From contig CAJVYQ010000027.1 in NCBI GenBank assembly GCA_913009825.1, positions 1 through 64,000 on the forward strand: DNA of 64,000 bases. Reading direction: 5' to 3'. This DNA is from an uncultured Deferribacteres bacterium. Its GTDB lineage: Bacteria > Zhuqueibacterota > JdFR-76 > DREG01. Below the pieces are notes generated by a model, which saw nothing but the letters and a program-made list of their open reading frames with translations, was not told the DNA's origin and did not search any database. Numbering within the stretch: the first letter of the stretch is position 1; each line of letters starts with the position of its first letter. A program made the position numbers and the translations under genes. Shown here in pieces: positions 17,647-27,007 of this stretch.

Positions 17647-17684
17647 TTGGCTGCCGGCGAGACATAAAATCGCAAAAAATATAA

Positions 17685-17843
17685 ATTTTTGATACCACGC
17701 TCCGTGACGAAACCGGCACTAAACTTAGTGTAATCATCGGTTCAAACCCGGAAGTTTATTCCCGGAGAACAGTTGGCGTTTCAGAAAATATCGTAGAAGC
17801 AAGCAGTTGGGCGTTGTCGGATAGCTTTGCCTATTTTTGTTGA
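17685..17843 (+). pseudogene. Remnant of a citramalate synthase-type gene (cimA), internally deleted
   Basis: In one frame the segment reads IFDTTLRDE, the N-terminal catalytic signature of LeuA/CimA enzymes. It then jumps directly to TGTKLSVIIGS... and [22 protein letters not shown], which resembles the extreme C-terminus of R-citramalate synthases (TVGVS.NIIEASW.AL.D). A stop codon TAA (17682-17684) lies just before, and TGA at 17841 ends it. About 450 central codons are missing. The fragment fills the 211-base ilvC-leuA gap, so a cimA gene once lay in the operon. Its loss implies isoleucine precursor now comes from threonine or elsewhere. Confidence 0.72.
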
Positions 17844-17857
17844 AACAGGAGGGTAAA

Positions 17858-19402
17858 ATGGAAAAACAGATTTTAATTTTCGACACCACATTACGGGACG
17901 GGGAACAGGCGCCGGGATTCAGCATGAATCTTGATGAAAAACTTCGCTTAGCCCTCCAATTGGAAAAATTGTGTGTTGATGTTATCGAAGCCGGTTTTCC
18001 CATCGCTTCGGAAGGCGATTTTCTGGCGGTGCGTGAAATTGCCGGTCGTGTGCAGAATTGTAAAATTGCCGGATTGTGCCGGACAAAGAAACTGGATATC
18101 GACCGGGCCTGGGAGGCGTTGAAAAATGCGCAGCATCCCCGGATTCATACATTCATTGCCACTTCGGATATCCATCTGAAACATAAGCTGCGCATGAGCC
18201 GGGAACAGGTTTTAGCGGCGGCGGTCGAAGCGGTTCGATATGCCAAATCTCTCACAGATGATGTGGAATTCTCCGCGGAGGATGCGGTGCGCAGCGATCC
18301 CGATTATCTTTGTCGGGTTGTTGAAGTTGTCATTGATGCGGGCGCAACAGTGGTAAATATTCCCGATACGGTGGGTTACGCTATTCCCGCTGAATTTGGC
18401 AGATTGATTCGTACTATCAGCCAACGTGTTCCCAATATCGAAAAAACAATTCTCAGTGTGCACTGCCATAACGATCTTGGCATGGCGGTGGCAAATTCCA
18501 TATCCGCTATCGAAAACGGCGCGCGCCAGGTGGAATGTACCATAAACGGCATTGGCGAACGTGCCGGGAACGCCGCTCTGGAAGAGATTGTGATGACTCT
18601 TCATACTCGACGCAACCATTTTTGTTTGGCCACCGGCATCAAAACTCAGGAAATCTATTCGACCAGCAAATTACTGACTCGTTTAACCGGTATGCAGGTG
18701 CAGCGCAACAAAGCCATTGTCGGGGCGAATGCTTTCGCCCACGAGGCCGGCATCCATCAACACGGGGTGATGAACAATGCGATGACCTATGAAATTATGA
18801 CGCCGGAATCGGTCGGTGTACCGCAAAGCATGTTGGTTTTGGGTAAACATTCCGGCCGGCATGCGCTGGAAAAACGGTATAAAGAATTGGGCTATTCTTT
18901 GTCCGAAGCGGAATTAAACGCAGTTTATGAAGCTTTCACGCATCTGGCAGATAAAAAGAAAGCCATTTACGATGCCGATCTCATTGCCATTCTTCAGGAT
19001 AGAGAGGATGAAGTTCCTGAAACGTATTCTTTTGAAAAGATGCACGTGATTTCCGGCTCACAATTGACGCCTACAGCCACAATCCGGCTTAAACATGGCG
19101 ATGAGATGGTAGAGGACTCTTCGGTAGGAGACGGACCGGTAGATGCAGTTTTTAATGCTATCGACCGAATCGCCGGTGTGCAGGGACGTTTACTCTCCTA
19201 TTCATTGAATTCCATCAGCCGGGGCCGGGACGCTTTGGGAGAAGTGTTGCTGCAAATTGAGCGCGACGGTGCCTCTTATGTGGGAAAAGCTGCCAGCACG
19301 GATGTGGTTGAAGCCAGTGCAAAAGCTTATTTGAAGGCCGTGAACCGGGCAATTAATAATGGTAAAATCGGAGATGGAAATCAAAGTCGTTCAGTTCTAT
19401 GA
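17858..19402 (+). CDS. leuA: 2-isopropylmalate synthase
   Basis: Condenses acetyl-CoA with 2-oxoisovalerate, first committed step of leucine synthesis. The 514-residue protein has the TIM-barrel start [17 protein letters not shown], the metal-binding [25 protein letters not shown], and the C-terminal LeuA regulatory domain ([17 protein letters not shown]... to [17 protein letters not shown]), implying leucine feedback. AGGAGGG (17847-17853) precedes ATG 17858, and the ribosome site lies immediately after the cimA remnant stop. Confidence 0.95.
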   Translation: MEKQILIFDTTLRDGEQAPGFSMNLDEKLRLALQLEKLCVDVIEAGFPIASEGDFLAVREIAGRVQNCKIAGLCRTKKLDIDRAWEALKNAQHPRIHTFIATSDIHLKHKLRMSREQVLAAAVEAVRYAKSLTDDVEFSAEDAVRSDPDYLCRVVEVVIDAGATVVNIPDTVGYAIPAEFGRLIRTISQRVPNIEKTILSVHCHNDLGMAVANSISAIENGARQVECTINGIGERAGNAALEEIVMTLHTRRNHFCLATGIKTQEIYSTSKLLTRLTGMQVQRNKAIVGANAFAHEAGIHQHGVMNNAMTYEIMTPESVGVPQSMLVLGKHSGRHALEKRYKELGYSLSEAELNAVYEAFTHLADKKKAIYDADLIAILQDREDEVPETYSFEKMHVISGSQLTPTATIRLKHGDEMVEDSSVGDGPVDAVFNAIDRIAGVQGRLLSYSLNSISRGRDALGEVLLQIERDGASYVGKAASTDVVEASAKAYLKAVNRAINNGKIGDGNQSRSVL

Positions 19403-19954
19403 AAAAACGTAACATTTTAGTTCTTTGAAAAATGGTAGCGAATGCCTCGGAAGTAGAATTAGGCTAAAACCGTTTGATGGTTGTTGCTTATTTAAATCCA
19501 CGATCTTGGCGAAGCCATCTGCCCTAGGCGGAAATCGTGGCTATGAAGTGCTTCCTCTCTTTTCATTGCCACGAGCTTTAGCTCGTGGAACGGTTCGATC
19601 ATCAACTTTTTCAGGGCTTCAGCCCAAAAAGCCGGGAAGCTAACATTGAGGCTCGAAATGCAAATCTTTTTTGACTTATCAATTTTCAAAGGAATAAAAT
19701 GTTACAATAATTTTAGAACAATTTCAATGTCTCTGCGTTCTCTGCGCCTCTGCGTTAGAAATCAAACCCACTGAAACGCAGAGGATGCAGATTTTTCAAA
19801 GAACTAATTTATTATGAAAAAACAAATTGATTTATCATCCCCAAATGTTTTTAACGGCCTGTCTGCAGCAGGTAGGCCGCTTAAATCATGCGGGAATGGC
19901 AGTTTTACGTACCGCTTAAAAGAAGTAAAAAGTAAAAAAACAGGAAAAAGCAAC
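19403..19954. other. Repeat-filled gap inside the leu cluster
   Basis: No gene is supported between leuA and leuC. The gap contains a perfect CCACGAGCTTTAGCTCGTGG palindrome near 19569-19588, a degenerate CCACGATCTTGG...AAATCGTGG pair around 19498-19540, and CTCTGCGTT...AACGCAGAGG inverted stretches (19733-19787), all of types seen elsewhere in the window. Frames such as 19814-19954 in phase with leuC look non-conserved. Whether leuC is on the same transcript as leuA is therefore uncertain. Confidence 0.65.
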
Positions 19955-21244
19955 ATGACAATTACCGAGAAAATTTTAGCGAAACATGCCGGTAAGATAA
20001 AAGTTGAACCGGGAGAAAATATTTGGGTTGATGTGGATATCCTGCTGACGCATGATGTCTGCGGCCCGCCGACGTTTGCCATTTTCAAACAGCAGTTTGG
20101 CATAGATGCAAAAGTCTGGGATCCGGAGAAAGTGGTAATAATTCCCGATCATTACATTTTCACTTCCGATCCGTGCGCAAAGAGAAATGTTGAGATCCTT
20201 CGTGATTTTGTTAGCGAACAGAATCTGCCTCATTTTTATGATGTGGGCGCTGAAATGTATAAAGGCGTCTGCCACGTGGCGCTGCCGGAAGAGGGGTTCG
20301 CGCTCCCCGGCCAGGTTCTGTTCGGTACCGATTCCCATACCAGTACGGCCGGCGCTTTCGGAGAGTTTGCCACGGGTATTGGCAACACGGATGCAGCTTT
20401 CATTCTGGGAACGGGAAAATTATGGGTAAAAGTTCCCGAAACCATGAAATTTATCATCGATGGTGAAATACCGTCCTATGTGATGGCCAAAGATATTATT
20501 CTGAAAATCATCGGCGATATTGGCGTGGACGGCGCTGCCTATCGCACCATGGAGTTTGCCGGCTCCGGTGTCGAAGCTATGGATATGGAAAGTCGTATGA
20601 CGTTAACCAACATGGTTATCGAAGCCGGCGGGAAGAACGGCATCATCGAGCCGGATGAAACCACTTTCGCCTATCTGACAAAACGAACTCAGCGCAGCTA
20701 TGAACCGGTCACGGAAGATAAAAATGCCCGTTTTCATAGTGTGACCCGTTACACATCGGAACAACTGCTGCCGATGGTAGCCAAACCTCATTCGCCGGGC
20801 AATACGGCTCCCGCCCGGGAACTGCGGAAAACCAAACTGAATCGTGCTTATATCGGTTCCTGCACCGGCGGCAAATTGTCCGATTTTTATGCCGCTGCCC
20901 GGATACTGAAAGGGCGGGAGGTTACAATCGCTACTTATACCGTTCCGGCAACTACAGAAGTGAGCGCCGGTTTGAAATCGACCCGGATTGATGAACAGAG
21001 CTTGTGGGAGATTTTTGAGAATACCGGTTGCAAAATCGGACCTCCGTCCTGTGCCGCCTGTCTGGGCGGCCCTGCAGATACGTTCGGACGTCTGAATCAG
21101 GCGGAAGTCTGCATCTCAACAACCAACCGGAATTTTCCGGGGAGAATGGGTTCGAAGCAGTCGCAGGTTTATCTGGCTTCGCCATACACGGTCGCGGCTT
21201 CGGCGCTAACGGGTCAAATTACAGATCCGGAAGATTATTTGTGA
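19955..21244 (+). CDS. leuC: 3-isopropylmalate dehydratase, large subunit
   Basis: Iron-sulfur aconitase-family subunit that with LeuD isomerises 2- to 3-isopropylmalate. The 429-residue length is that of the shorter LeuC/HacA-type subunit. Motifs: DVDILLTHDVCGPPTF, FGTDSHTSTAGAFGEFATGIG, the cluster ligands in YIGSCTGGKLSDF and PPSCAACLGGP, and FPGRMGSKQSQVYLASP. ATG 19955 begins MTITEKILAKHAG, the usual family N-terminus; the 47 upstream in-frame codons are rejected. AGGAAA is a weak ribosome site. Confidence 0.93.
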   Translation: MTITEKILAKHAGKIKVEPGENIWVDVDILLTHDVCGPPTFAIFKQQFGIDAKVWDPEKVVIIPDHYIFTSDPCAKRNVEILRDFVSEQNLPHFYDVGAEMYKGVCHVALPEEGFALPGQVLFGTDSHTSTAGAFGEFATGIGNTDAAFILGTGKLWVKVPETMKFIIDGEIPSYVMAKDIILKIIGDIGVDGAAYRTMEFAGSGVEAMDMESRMTLTNMVIEAGGKNGIIEPDETTFAYLTKRTQRSYEPVTEDKNARFHSVTRYTSEQLLPMVAKPHSPGNTAPARELRKTKLNRAYIGSCTGGKLSDFYAAARILKGREVTIATYTVPATTEVSAGLKSTRIDEQSLWEIFENTGCKIGPPSCAACLGGPADTFGRLNQAEVCISTTNRNFPGRMGSKQSQVYLASPYTVAASALTGQITDPEDYL

Positions 21245-21395
21245 TGCAGATAGCTTTACCTGTATCGAGTGGTTGCTGCTGTCAAACCGGTTTTCACTGC
21301 TTAGTGTAATCTCCCGGTTGGTGATTCAGCGAATCACCCTACGGATACTCGATGCAGCCCTTAATTGATGAAGCAGAACAAGCTGAGGGGAAAAT

Positions 21396-21953
21396 ATGAG
21401 TAGTATAATAAAAGGAAAAGCGTTCGTTTTGGGAGACGATATCGATACGGATCAGATCATTCCGGCGGAATATCTGGTTTATCGTCCGGACGATGCGGAG
21501 GAAAGTAAAAACTACGGCCGGTACGCTTTATCGGGAGTTCCTTCCGCCAAATCCGGTTTGCCGGCAGGCAACATCCCTTTTGTGGCGGAAGATGGGTGCG
21601 AATCGGACTATCGGATCATTGTAGCCGGAAAAAATTTTGGCTGCGGTTCATCACGGGAACATGCGCCGTTCGCTTTGCAGAAAGCCGGAGTGCAGGCGGT
21701 TGTTGCAACTTCGTACGCTCGCATTTTTTACCGTAATGTCATCGACGGCGGTTTTTTAACGCCTTTTGAAAGTAAAATGGATATATCGATCAGGATAAAA
21801 ACGGGAGATGTTGTGGAAATTGATTTTAATCAGTTTAAACTGTTCAACCGTACAACACAAGAAGAATATAGTTTAATACCGCTTGGCGAAGTAGCGGCAA
21901 TCGTTCAGGCGGGCGGCCTTTTTGAATATGCAAGAATCAACAAAATGGTATGA
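21396..21953 (+). CDS. leuD: 3-isopropylmalate dehydratase, small subunit
   Basis: Swivel-domain partner of LeuC. The 185-residue product begins with [21 protein letters not shown] and contains the substrate-recognition loop [22 protein letters not shown], both hallmarks of LeuD. GAGGGG at 21385-21390 precedes ATG 21396. A 151-base gap separates it from leuC and contains a TCTCCCGGTTGG..TGATTCAGCGAATCACC hairpin region; the leuB start follows 13 bases downstream. Confidence 0.94.
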   Translation: MSSIIKGKAFVLGDDIDTDQIIPAEYLVYRPDDAEESKNYGRYALSGVPSAKSGLPAGNIPFVAEDGCESDYRIIVAGKNFGCGSSREHAPFALQKAGVQAVVATSYARIFYRNVIDGGFLTPFESKMDISIRIKTGDVVEIDFNQFKLFNRTTQEEYSLIPLGEVAAIVQAGGLFEYARINKMV

Positions 21954-21966
21954 AAGGAGAAAAAAA

Positions 21967-23127
21967 ATGAGAAAGAGAATTGTGTTTCTTCCCGGCGACG
22001 GTGTCGGCGAAGAAGTCAGTCGCGGAGCCATGAAGGTTCTGCGCCATGTGGCGGAAGAATACGAGCTTGAAATTGAAAGCCGGGAATTTGCCATCGGCGG
22101 CGCTTGTCTGGACAAGCATGGCATTCCTGTTCAGGAGGAGACAATTGCAGCCTGTAAGAACGCCGATGCTGTTTTTTTAGGCGCTGTCGGCGGTCCCGAA
22201 TGGGATAAGAATCCCGCTGAATTACGTCCGGAAATTGCGCTGCTGCGTTTACGAAAAGAATTGGCTTTGTTTACCAACCTGAGACCGGTAAAAGTATTTT
22301 CCCCTCTTGCCGGCGCATCTTCACTGAAGCCGGAATATGTCCAGGGAGTAGATCTGCTGGTGGTGAGGGAACTAACCGGCGGCATCTATTTTGGCCAACC
22401 GAAATTTACCGAATCTATTGATAACGGGGAAAGAGCGGTGGATACAATGGCGTACTCTACTCCGGAAATTGAACGGATTGCCCGGGTCGCTTTTGAGGCA
22501 GCGATGAAACGGCGCAAAAAAGTTACTTCGGTGGACAAAGCGAATATTCTCGTCACGTCCCGGCTTTGGCGAAAAACAGTCACCCGGATTGCCGAAGATT
22601 ATCCGCACGTTGAACTGGAACATCTGTTGGTGGATAACTGCGCCATGCAGTTAGTGAAAAATCCGCGGCAGTTCGATGTGATTCTGACCGGAAATATGTT
22701 CGGCGATGTTCTGAGTGATGAAGCCTCCATGCTCACCGGTTCTTTGGGGATGCTGCCTTCTGCAAGTCTGGGAACCGGTGTGGGATTGTATGAACCGGTT
22801 CACGGTTCTGCGCCGGACATTGCCGGTAAAAATATCGCCAATCCGCTGGCGGCGATCGCTTCCGTAGCGCTCATGTTTCACTATTCGTTCAATATGGAAA
22901 ATGCCGCGCAGACCATTGAAAAGGCCATCGAAAAAGTTCTTAAAGTCGGGTTCCGAACTGCCGATTTGACGATGAATGGTCATGAAAGTGTGTCAACATC
23001 TGAAATGACCGATGAAGTGATCAGGAAAATCGATGCGCAAAAAAATGATTCCGCAGCACAAAATTTAAGCGCCGGGAACGGTAAAGTGTATTGGCTATTG
23101 GAAACCATGTCTTTGGAAACATCTTAA
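21967..23127 (+). CDS. leuB: 3-isopropylmalate dehydrogenase
   Basis: NAD-dependent oxidative decarboxylase of the isocitrate/isopropylmalate dehydrogenase family. The N-terminus is [19 protein letters not shown]; the substrate/metal motifs are [24 protein letters not shown] and [27 protein letters not shown]; the C-terminal cofactor segment is [21 protein letters not shown]. The last about 30 residues ([20 protein letters not shown]...) are longer than usual and look unstructured. AAAGGAG precedes ATG 21967. Last gene of the operon; a family 1 MITE begins 8 bases after the stop. Confidence 0.94.
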   Translation: MRKRIVFLPGDGVGEEVSRGAMKVLRHVAEEYELEIESREFAIGGACLDKHGIPVQEETIAACKNADAVFLGAVGGPEWDKNPAELRPEIALLRLRKELALFTNLRPVKVFSPLAGASSLKPEYVQGVDLLVVRELTGGIYFGQPKFTESIDNGERAVDTMAYSTPEIERIARVAFEAAMKRRKKVTSVDKANILVTSRLWRKTVTRIAEDYPHVELEHLLVDNCAMQLVKNPRQFDVILTGNMFGDVLSDEASMLTGSLGMLPSASLGTGVGLYEPVHGSAPDIAGKNIANPLAAIASVALMFHYSFNMENAAQTIEKAIEKVLKVGFRTADLTMNGHESVSTSEMTDEVIRKIDAQKNDSAAQNLSAGNGKVYWLLETMSLETS

Positions 23128-23134
23128 CAGTACT

Positions 23135-23281
23135 TAAATTGAGCGATTCTCACGCTCATTCAGTAGGAATCTTGTTGGTTTTGTGCACAGAATTAACAAG
23201 ATTCTTCCCCGCCTGCGGTCGGGCAGGCAGAATGACAAAACTCGTTGGTGGATAGTTTAAGCTTGGAATCGCTCAATTTAG
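23135..23281 (+). repeat. MITE-like element family 1, long subtype, copy 3
   Basis: Same termini (TAAATTGAGCGATTC / GAATCGCTCAATTTAG) and same interior as 1839-1987, with a shortened GCCTGCGGTCGGGCAGGC hairpin. It separates leuB from the his promoter (23313-23341) and may serve as the end of the leu transcript. Confidence 0.7.
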
Positions 23282-23312
23282 GTAGGATATATTGAAAAAA
23301 ATCAATTTTCTC

Positions 23313-23341
23313 TTGACTCTTATTTGTAGCTTTCCTATTAT
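23313..23341 (+). promoter_or_regulatory. Probable promoter of the his operon
   Basis: TTGACT (23313-23318), a 17-base spacer, and TATTAT (23336-23341). Transcription would start near 23348, about 155 bases before the His leader peptide. A second TATAAT (23395-23400) lacks a well-spaced -35 box. Confidence 0.6.
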
Positions 23342-23348
23342 ACAGAGG

Positions 23349-23470
23349 CTGAACGAAAAGTATCTAAATTGTACATCGAACATCTTGTTTGAATTATAAT
23401 CTTATCGAAAAGTAGGGAACTAAACAGTTTATAAAACAAGCAAGATGCGTGTTTTCCACTTTTCGTTCAG
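23349..23470. repeat. Inverted repeat in the his 5' untranslated region
   Basis: CTGAACGAAAAGT (23349-23361) and its perfect inverse ACTTTTCGTTCAG (23458-23470) bracket about 96 bases that also contain an internal ATCGAAAAGTAG copy. It lies between the promoter and the leader peptide. It could be a small MITE or an RNA stem; no other copy was noticed in the window. Confidence 0.6.
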
Positions 23471-23502
23471 ACACTATACACAAATAAATTTTGAGAAATA
23501 TT

Positions 23503-23565
23503 ATGGATTATACGAAACGATATCATCACCATCATCATCACGTTAAGGTGAAGCTCAACCTTTAA
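23503..23565 (+). CDS. hisL: Histidine operon leader peptide
   Basis: A 20-residue peptide, MDYTKRY followed by six consecutive His codons (CAT CAC CAT CAT CAT CAC) and VKVKLNL. It lies upstream of hisG and is followed by an intrinsic terminator at 23599-23646. This is the textbook layout of ribosome-mediated attenuation: stalling at His codons when charged tRNA-His is scarce lets the polymerase read through. The frame is too short for normal gene finding. The upstream ribosome site is weak (TGAGAAA). Confidence 0.92.
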   Translation: MDYTKRYHHHHHHVKVKLNL

Positions 23566-23598
23566 CTTCGGTGGTATGGTGCGTTTGCGATAGCAATG

Positions 23599-23646
23599 TC
23601 CCCGGGTTCAAAGGTGAGCAATCACCGGAATCCGGGGATTTTTTTT
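23599..23646 (+). terminator. his attenuator terminator
   Basis: TCCCCGGGTTC (23599-23609) pairs with GAATCCGGGGA (23628-23638), 11 bp with one G-U. Inside is a second hairpin GGTGA-GCAA-TCACC (23613-23626), and eight T residues follow (23639-23646). A candidate competing pairing is TTCGGTG (23567-23573) with CACC-G-GAA (23623-23630), which would break the terminator. Confidence 0.88.
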
Positions 23647-23724
23647 GATCCTTCCTCTCCTCATTCCGGTAAATTCACCTTTGCTCCCACAGTAAAAATT
23701 ACATTCACTTTACGGAGGTATTTT

Positions 23725-24594
23725 ATGAAGATCCGATTGGGCTTGCCCAAAGGCAGTCTGCAGAATAGTACGTTTGATCTATTGCAACACGCCGGATTTC
23801 AGTTCTATTTGAATGGTAGAAATTATTTTCCCGAATGCGACGATCCTGAAATAGAAGCCATATTGCTGCGAGCTCAGGAAATAGCAAAATATGTGGAAAA
23901 CGGTGTTTTAGACGCCGGCTTAACCGGCAAAGACTGGATTGTTGAAAGCGACGCCGATGTAGTTGAAGTGTGTGAATTGATTTATGCAAAGAGCAGTTTC
24001 CGTCCGGTAAAATGGGTTTTGGGGGTTCCGGAAAATTCGTCCATTCAATCCGTGCAGGATTTACAGGGTAAGCGCATTGCCACAGAGGCGGTTAACCTTA
24101 CCAAAAAATATTTGGCGAAAAACGGTGTGTCGGCAAGCGTTGAGTTCTCCTGGGGCGCTACGGAGGTGAAAGCGCCAAAACTTGTAGACGCCATTGTAGA
24201 GCTTACAGAAACCGGTAGTTCGCTTCGTGAAAACCATTTACGAATTGTGGAAACCATTCTGGAATCGACGACGAGATTTATTGCCAATAAAACCGGTTAC
24301 CGGGATGAATTGAAAAAAAAGAAAATAGATGATATGGCCCTTTTACTCCAGGGGGCGATCCGGGCAAAAGAAAAAGTCGGCCTCAAATTCAATATTCTGC
24401 GGAAATCGGTTGAAATTCTGAGAGCTTTTTTGCCGGCCATGAAACAGCCCACCATATCACCCTTGCTCGATTCCGATTGGGTGGCGCTGGAAATCATAGT
24501 AAATGAACGGGTTGTGCGCGAGATTATTCCCACGTTGAAGGAATACGGCGCCGGAGATATCATCGAATATCCGTTGAACAAGGTGATCCCATGA
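23725..24594 (+). CDS. hisG: ATP phosphoribosyltransferase, long form
   Basis: First enzyme of histidine synthesis. The 289-residue length and the C-terminal ACT-like domain ([41 protein letters not shown]) identify the long, HisZ-independent form, which is feedback inhibited by histidine. The N-terminus [21 protein letters not shown] and [11 protein letters not shown] are typical. GGAGG (23714-23718) precedes ATG 23725. The upstream frame reaching 23596 runs through the attenuator and is rejected. Confidence 0.95.
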   Translation: MKIRLGLPKGSLQNSTFDLLQHAGFQFYLNGRNYFPECDDPEIEAILLRAQEIAKYVENGVLDAGLTGKDWIVESDADVVEVCELIYAKSSFRPVKWVLGVPENSSIQSVQDLQGKRIATEAVNLTKKYLAKNGVSASVEFSWGATEVKAPKLVDAIVELTETGSSLRENHLRIVETILESTTRFIANKTGYRDELKKKKIDDMALLLQGAIRAKEKVGLKFNILRKSVEILRAFLPAMKQPTISPLLDSDWVALEIIVNERVVREIIPTLKEYGAGDIIEYPLNKVIP

Positions 24595-25904
24595 AAAACG
24601 AAATGATGGAAATCCCTTGTTATTCATCTTCCCAATCTTATCTGCGGGATAGTGCGCAGACTGTATTCGAAGACAAGCAACTCAGAGATCAGGTTGCCCG
24701 GATTATTGCGGATGTTCGGCGCTCCGGTGACAAAGCCCTGCTGCAAATGACGGAAAAATATGACGGAGTCGCCAGGGAGACTGTGAGAATTTCCAGAAAA
24801 GAATTGGAAAACAGCCGGGCCGTCGATGAAGAGACGATGGCCCTGCTCCGGTCGGCGGCGGATCATATTCGTTGTTTTCATCAGAAAGAACTGGAACAGG
24901 TGAACGACTGGCATCTCTCTTTTGCCGGCGGAAAAGTCGGGCAGAAAATCGTTCCGCTTCAGCGTGCCGGCATGTATGTTCCGGGAGGCAGCGCGGTTTA
25001 TCCTTCTTCCGTTTTGATGAATCTCATCCCGGCCCGGGTAGCGGGTGTGAAAGAAATTATATTGGTTTCACCTCCCCAAAGCGATACAGGTTTGATGAAC
25101 CCTTTGATTATTGCCGCTGCCTCTCTGCTTGGCGTGGATGAAGTATATGCAGCCGGCGGCGCGCAGGCCATTGCAGCGCTGGCTTACGGCACGGAAACAA
25201 TTCGTCCGGTGGATAAAATCATCGGCCCGGGAAACCGTTATGTAGCGGAAGCAAAGCGGCAGGTATTCGGTAAAGTCGGCATCGATTCCGTCGCCGGCCC
25301 CAGCGAAATTGTAATTTTAGCCGATGAAACCGCCAATCCCGTTTTTATCGCTGCGGATTTACTTTCTCAGGCGGAACATGATGAACATGCCCGGGCGATG
25401 CTAATTTCCACAGAGGAAGAAATCATTACGCAAACAAAATTGGAATTGAGGCGGCAGTTGGCCGGACTATCCAGACGTTCCATTGCACGGGCAGCTTTAC
25501 AAAAAAGAGGAGCGCTCATCCTAGTGAATCATCTAACGGAGGGGATTGATCTGGTGAATAAAATTGCGCCGGAACATCTGTTACTGCAAATTGTGCAGCC
25601 GGAACGGGCGATGGAAAATATTATCCATGCAGGAGCGGTCTTTCTGGGGCATTTTACTCCGGAATCCGTTGGTGATTATTGGGCAGGTAGTAATCATGTT
25701 TTGCCGACTAACGGCGGCGCCAGGTTTTCCTCTGCCCTCTCGGTGCGGGATTTCTTGCGCTGGATATCAATTGTTCAGTACGATGAAAATAAGTTGCTCG
25801 GGGAGAGTGAAAAAATTGTCCGCTTCGCTCATTTGGAAGGTTTGGCTGCCCATGCCAATGCAGTACTCTGTCGATTAACTATGAAACGGGAGAACCGAGA
25901 ATGA
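24591..25904 (+). CDS. hisD: Histidinol dehydrogenase
   Basis: Zinc- and NAD-dependent enzyme for the last two steps of histidine synthesis. The 437 residues include [49 protein letters not shown], and the zinc/catalytic segments [14 protein letters not shown] and PEHL. ATG 24591 overlaps the hisG stop (ATGA), so translation is coupled. Confidence 0.96.
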   Translation: MKNEMMEIPCYSSSQSYLRDSAQTVFEDKQLRDQVARIIADVRRSGDKALLQMTEKYDGVARETVRISRKELENSRAVDEETMALLRSAADHIRCFHQKELEQVNDWHLSFAGGKVGQKIVPLQRAGMYVPGGSAVYPSSVLMNLIPARVAGVKEIILVSPPQSDTGLMNPLIIAAASLLGVDEVYAAGGAQAIAALAYGTETIRPVDKIIGPGNRYVAEAKRQVFGKVGIDSVAGPSEIVILADETANPVFIAADLLSQAEHDEHARAMLISTEEEIITQTKLELRRQLAGLSRRSIARAALQKRGALILVNHLTEGIDLVNKIAPEHLLLQIVQPERAMENIIHAGAVFLGHFTPESVGDYWAGSNHVLPTNGGARFSSALSVRDFLRWISIVQYDENKLLGESEKIVRFAHLEGLAAHANAVLCRLTMKRENRE

Positions 25905-27007
25905 ACCGGTTGAGTATGATAAAGCAGTGCGTGAGGGATAAAAAATCCTATCTTTTACCACAGATAGATTATCGGATTAAAATGAATCAGAATGAAAATC
26001 CGTATGACCTGCCGTCTGAAATAAAAGTCAAAATTACGGATGTGATAAAAGGCCGGCCCTGGAATCGATATCCGGAATTGAGATCGATGAATTTGAGAGA
26101 AAAGTTTGCTCGTTTATTGGCGTTGCCGGCGGAAAATGTGTTGGTTGGCAACGGTTCCAATGAAATATTGTTAGCGGTTATGATGACTCTTCTGGAGCCG
26201 GGAAAACGAATGGTTACCATCTCCCCGACATTTTCTCTTTATGCTCATTACGGCGAAATTCTGGGCGCCGGTGTTACGGTTTTGCCGTTACAAGAAAACT
26301 TTCAATTCCCGGTTCAGGAATTGATCTCATTCTCTCAGAATCCGGATGTGGTTTTAACTGTGCTCTGTTCGCCCAACAATCCCACCGGTAATTCTATCGA
26401 TAGCGAAGATTTAATTGAAATAGTAAAAGAGGCGGCGGGTTTTGTTTTGGTTGATGAAGCCTATTTCGATTTCTGTGAACAGGATTTCAGCAGTTTACTC
26501 AAAAAGTTTCCGAATCTAATTTTAACCCGGACATTTTCAAAAGCGCGGGCTTTTTCGTTCGGCCGATTTGGCTATGGCCTGGCCGCCAAAGAATTAGTGC
26601 ATGAGATTTATAAAGTTTTGCTTCCTTATAATTTGAACGGTTTCTCCGAACTGGCGGCTTCCCTGCTAATGGAAAACAGCCAATTGCTGCAGCCCGCCGT
26701 GGCTGCAATGATTGAACAGAGAAAACGGCTGTCTGCTGAATTAAAAAAAATCCCGGGAATAGAAACATTTCCCACGGAAGCCAACTTTATTTTAGTGAAA
26801 TGCGGGTTCGATAGCCGGCGAATGGTTGATAAATTAATCGACAGGGGTATCCTGGTACGCGATGTTTCATTTTATCCCGGCTTGCGGGACCATTTGCGGA
26901 TATCGGTTGGCACACCGGAAGAAAATAAAATCCTGTTACAAAACATTTTGGCAATCGCCGATTCGGAATATTCCGCTAACGGAAAAGGAAGGGAACCGGA
27001 AAAATGA
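25901..27007 (+). CDS. hisC: Histidinol-phosphate aminotransferase
   Basis: PLP fold-type I transaminase converting imidazole-acetol phosphate to histidinol phosphate. Motifs over 368 residues: KMNQNENPYDLP, the phosphate-binding NGSNEIL, CSPNNPTGNSID, VLVDEAYFDF, and the PLP lysine in RTFSKARAFSFGRFGYG. ATGA overlap with hisD. It is directly followed (overlapping) by a HAD phosphatase gene that probably acts on its product. Confidence 0.94.
   Translation: MNRLSMIKQCVRDKKSYLLPQIDYRIKMNQNENPYDLPSEIKVKITDVIKGRPWNRYPELRSMNLREKFARLLALPAENVLVGNGSNEILLAVMMTLLEPGKRMVTISPTFSLYAHYGEILGAGVTVLPLQENFQFPVQELISFSQNPDVVLTVLCSPNNPTGNSIDSEDLIEIVKEAAGFVLVDEAYFDFCEQDFSSLLKKFPNLILTRTFSKARAFSFGRFGYGLAAKELVHEIYKVLLPYNLNGFSELAASLLMENSQLLQPAVAAMIEQRKRLSAELKKIPGIETFPTEANFILVKCGFDSRRMVDKLIDRGILVRDVSFYPGLRDHLRISVGTPEENKILLQNILAIADSEYSANGKGREPEK

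Noticed and set aside
19814-19954. 47-codon N-terminal extension of leuC
   Set aside because: LeuC proteins begin at MTITEKILAKHAG-like sequence; the extension is Lys/Ser-rich, lies in repeat sequence and has no ribosome site.
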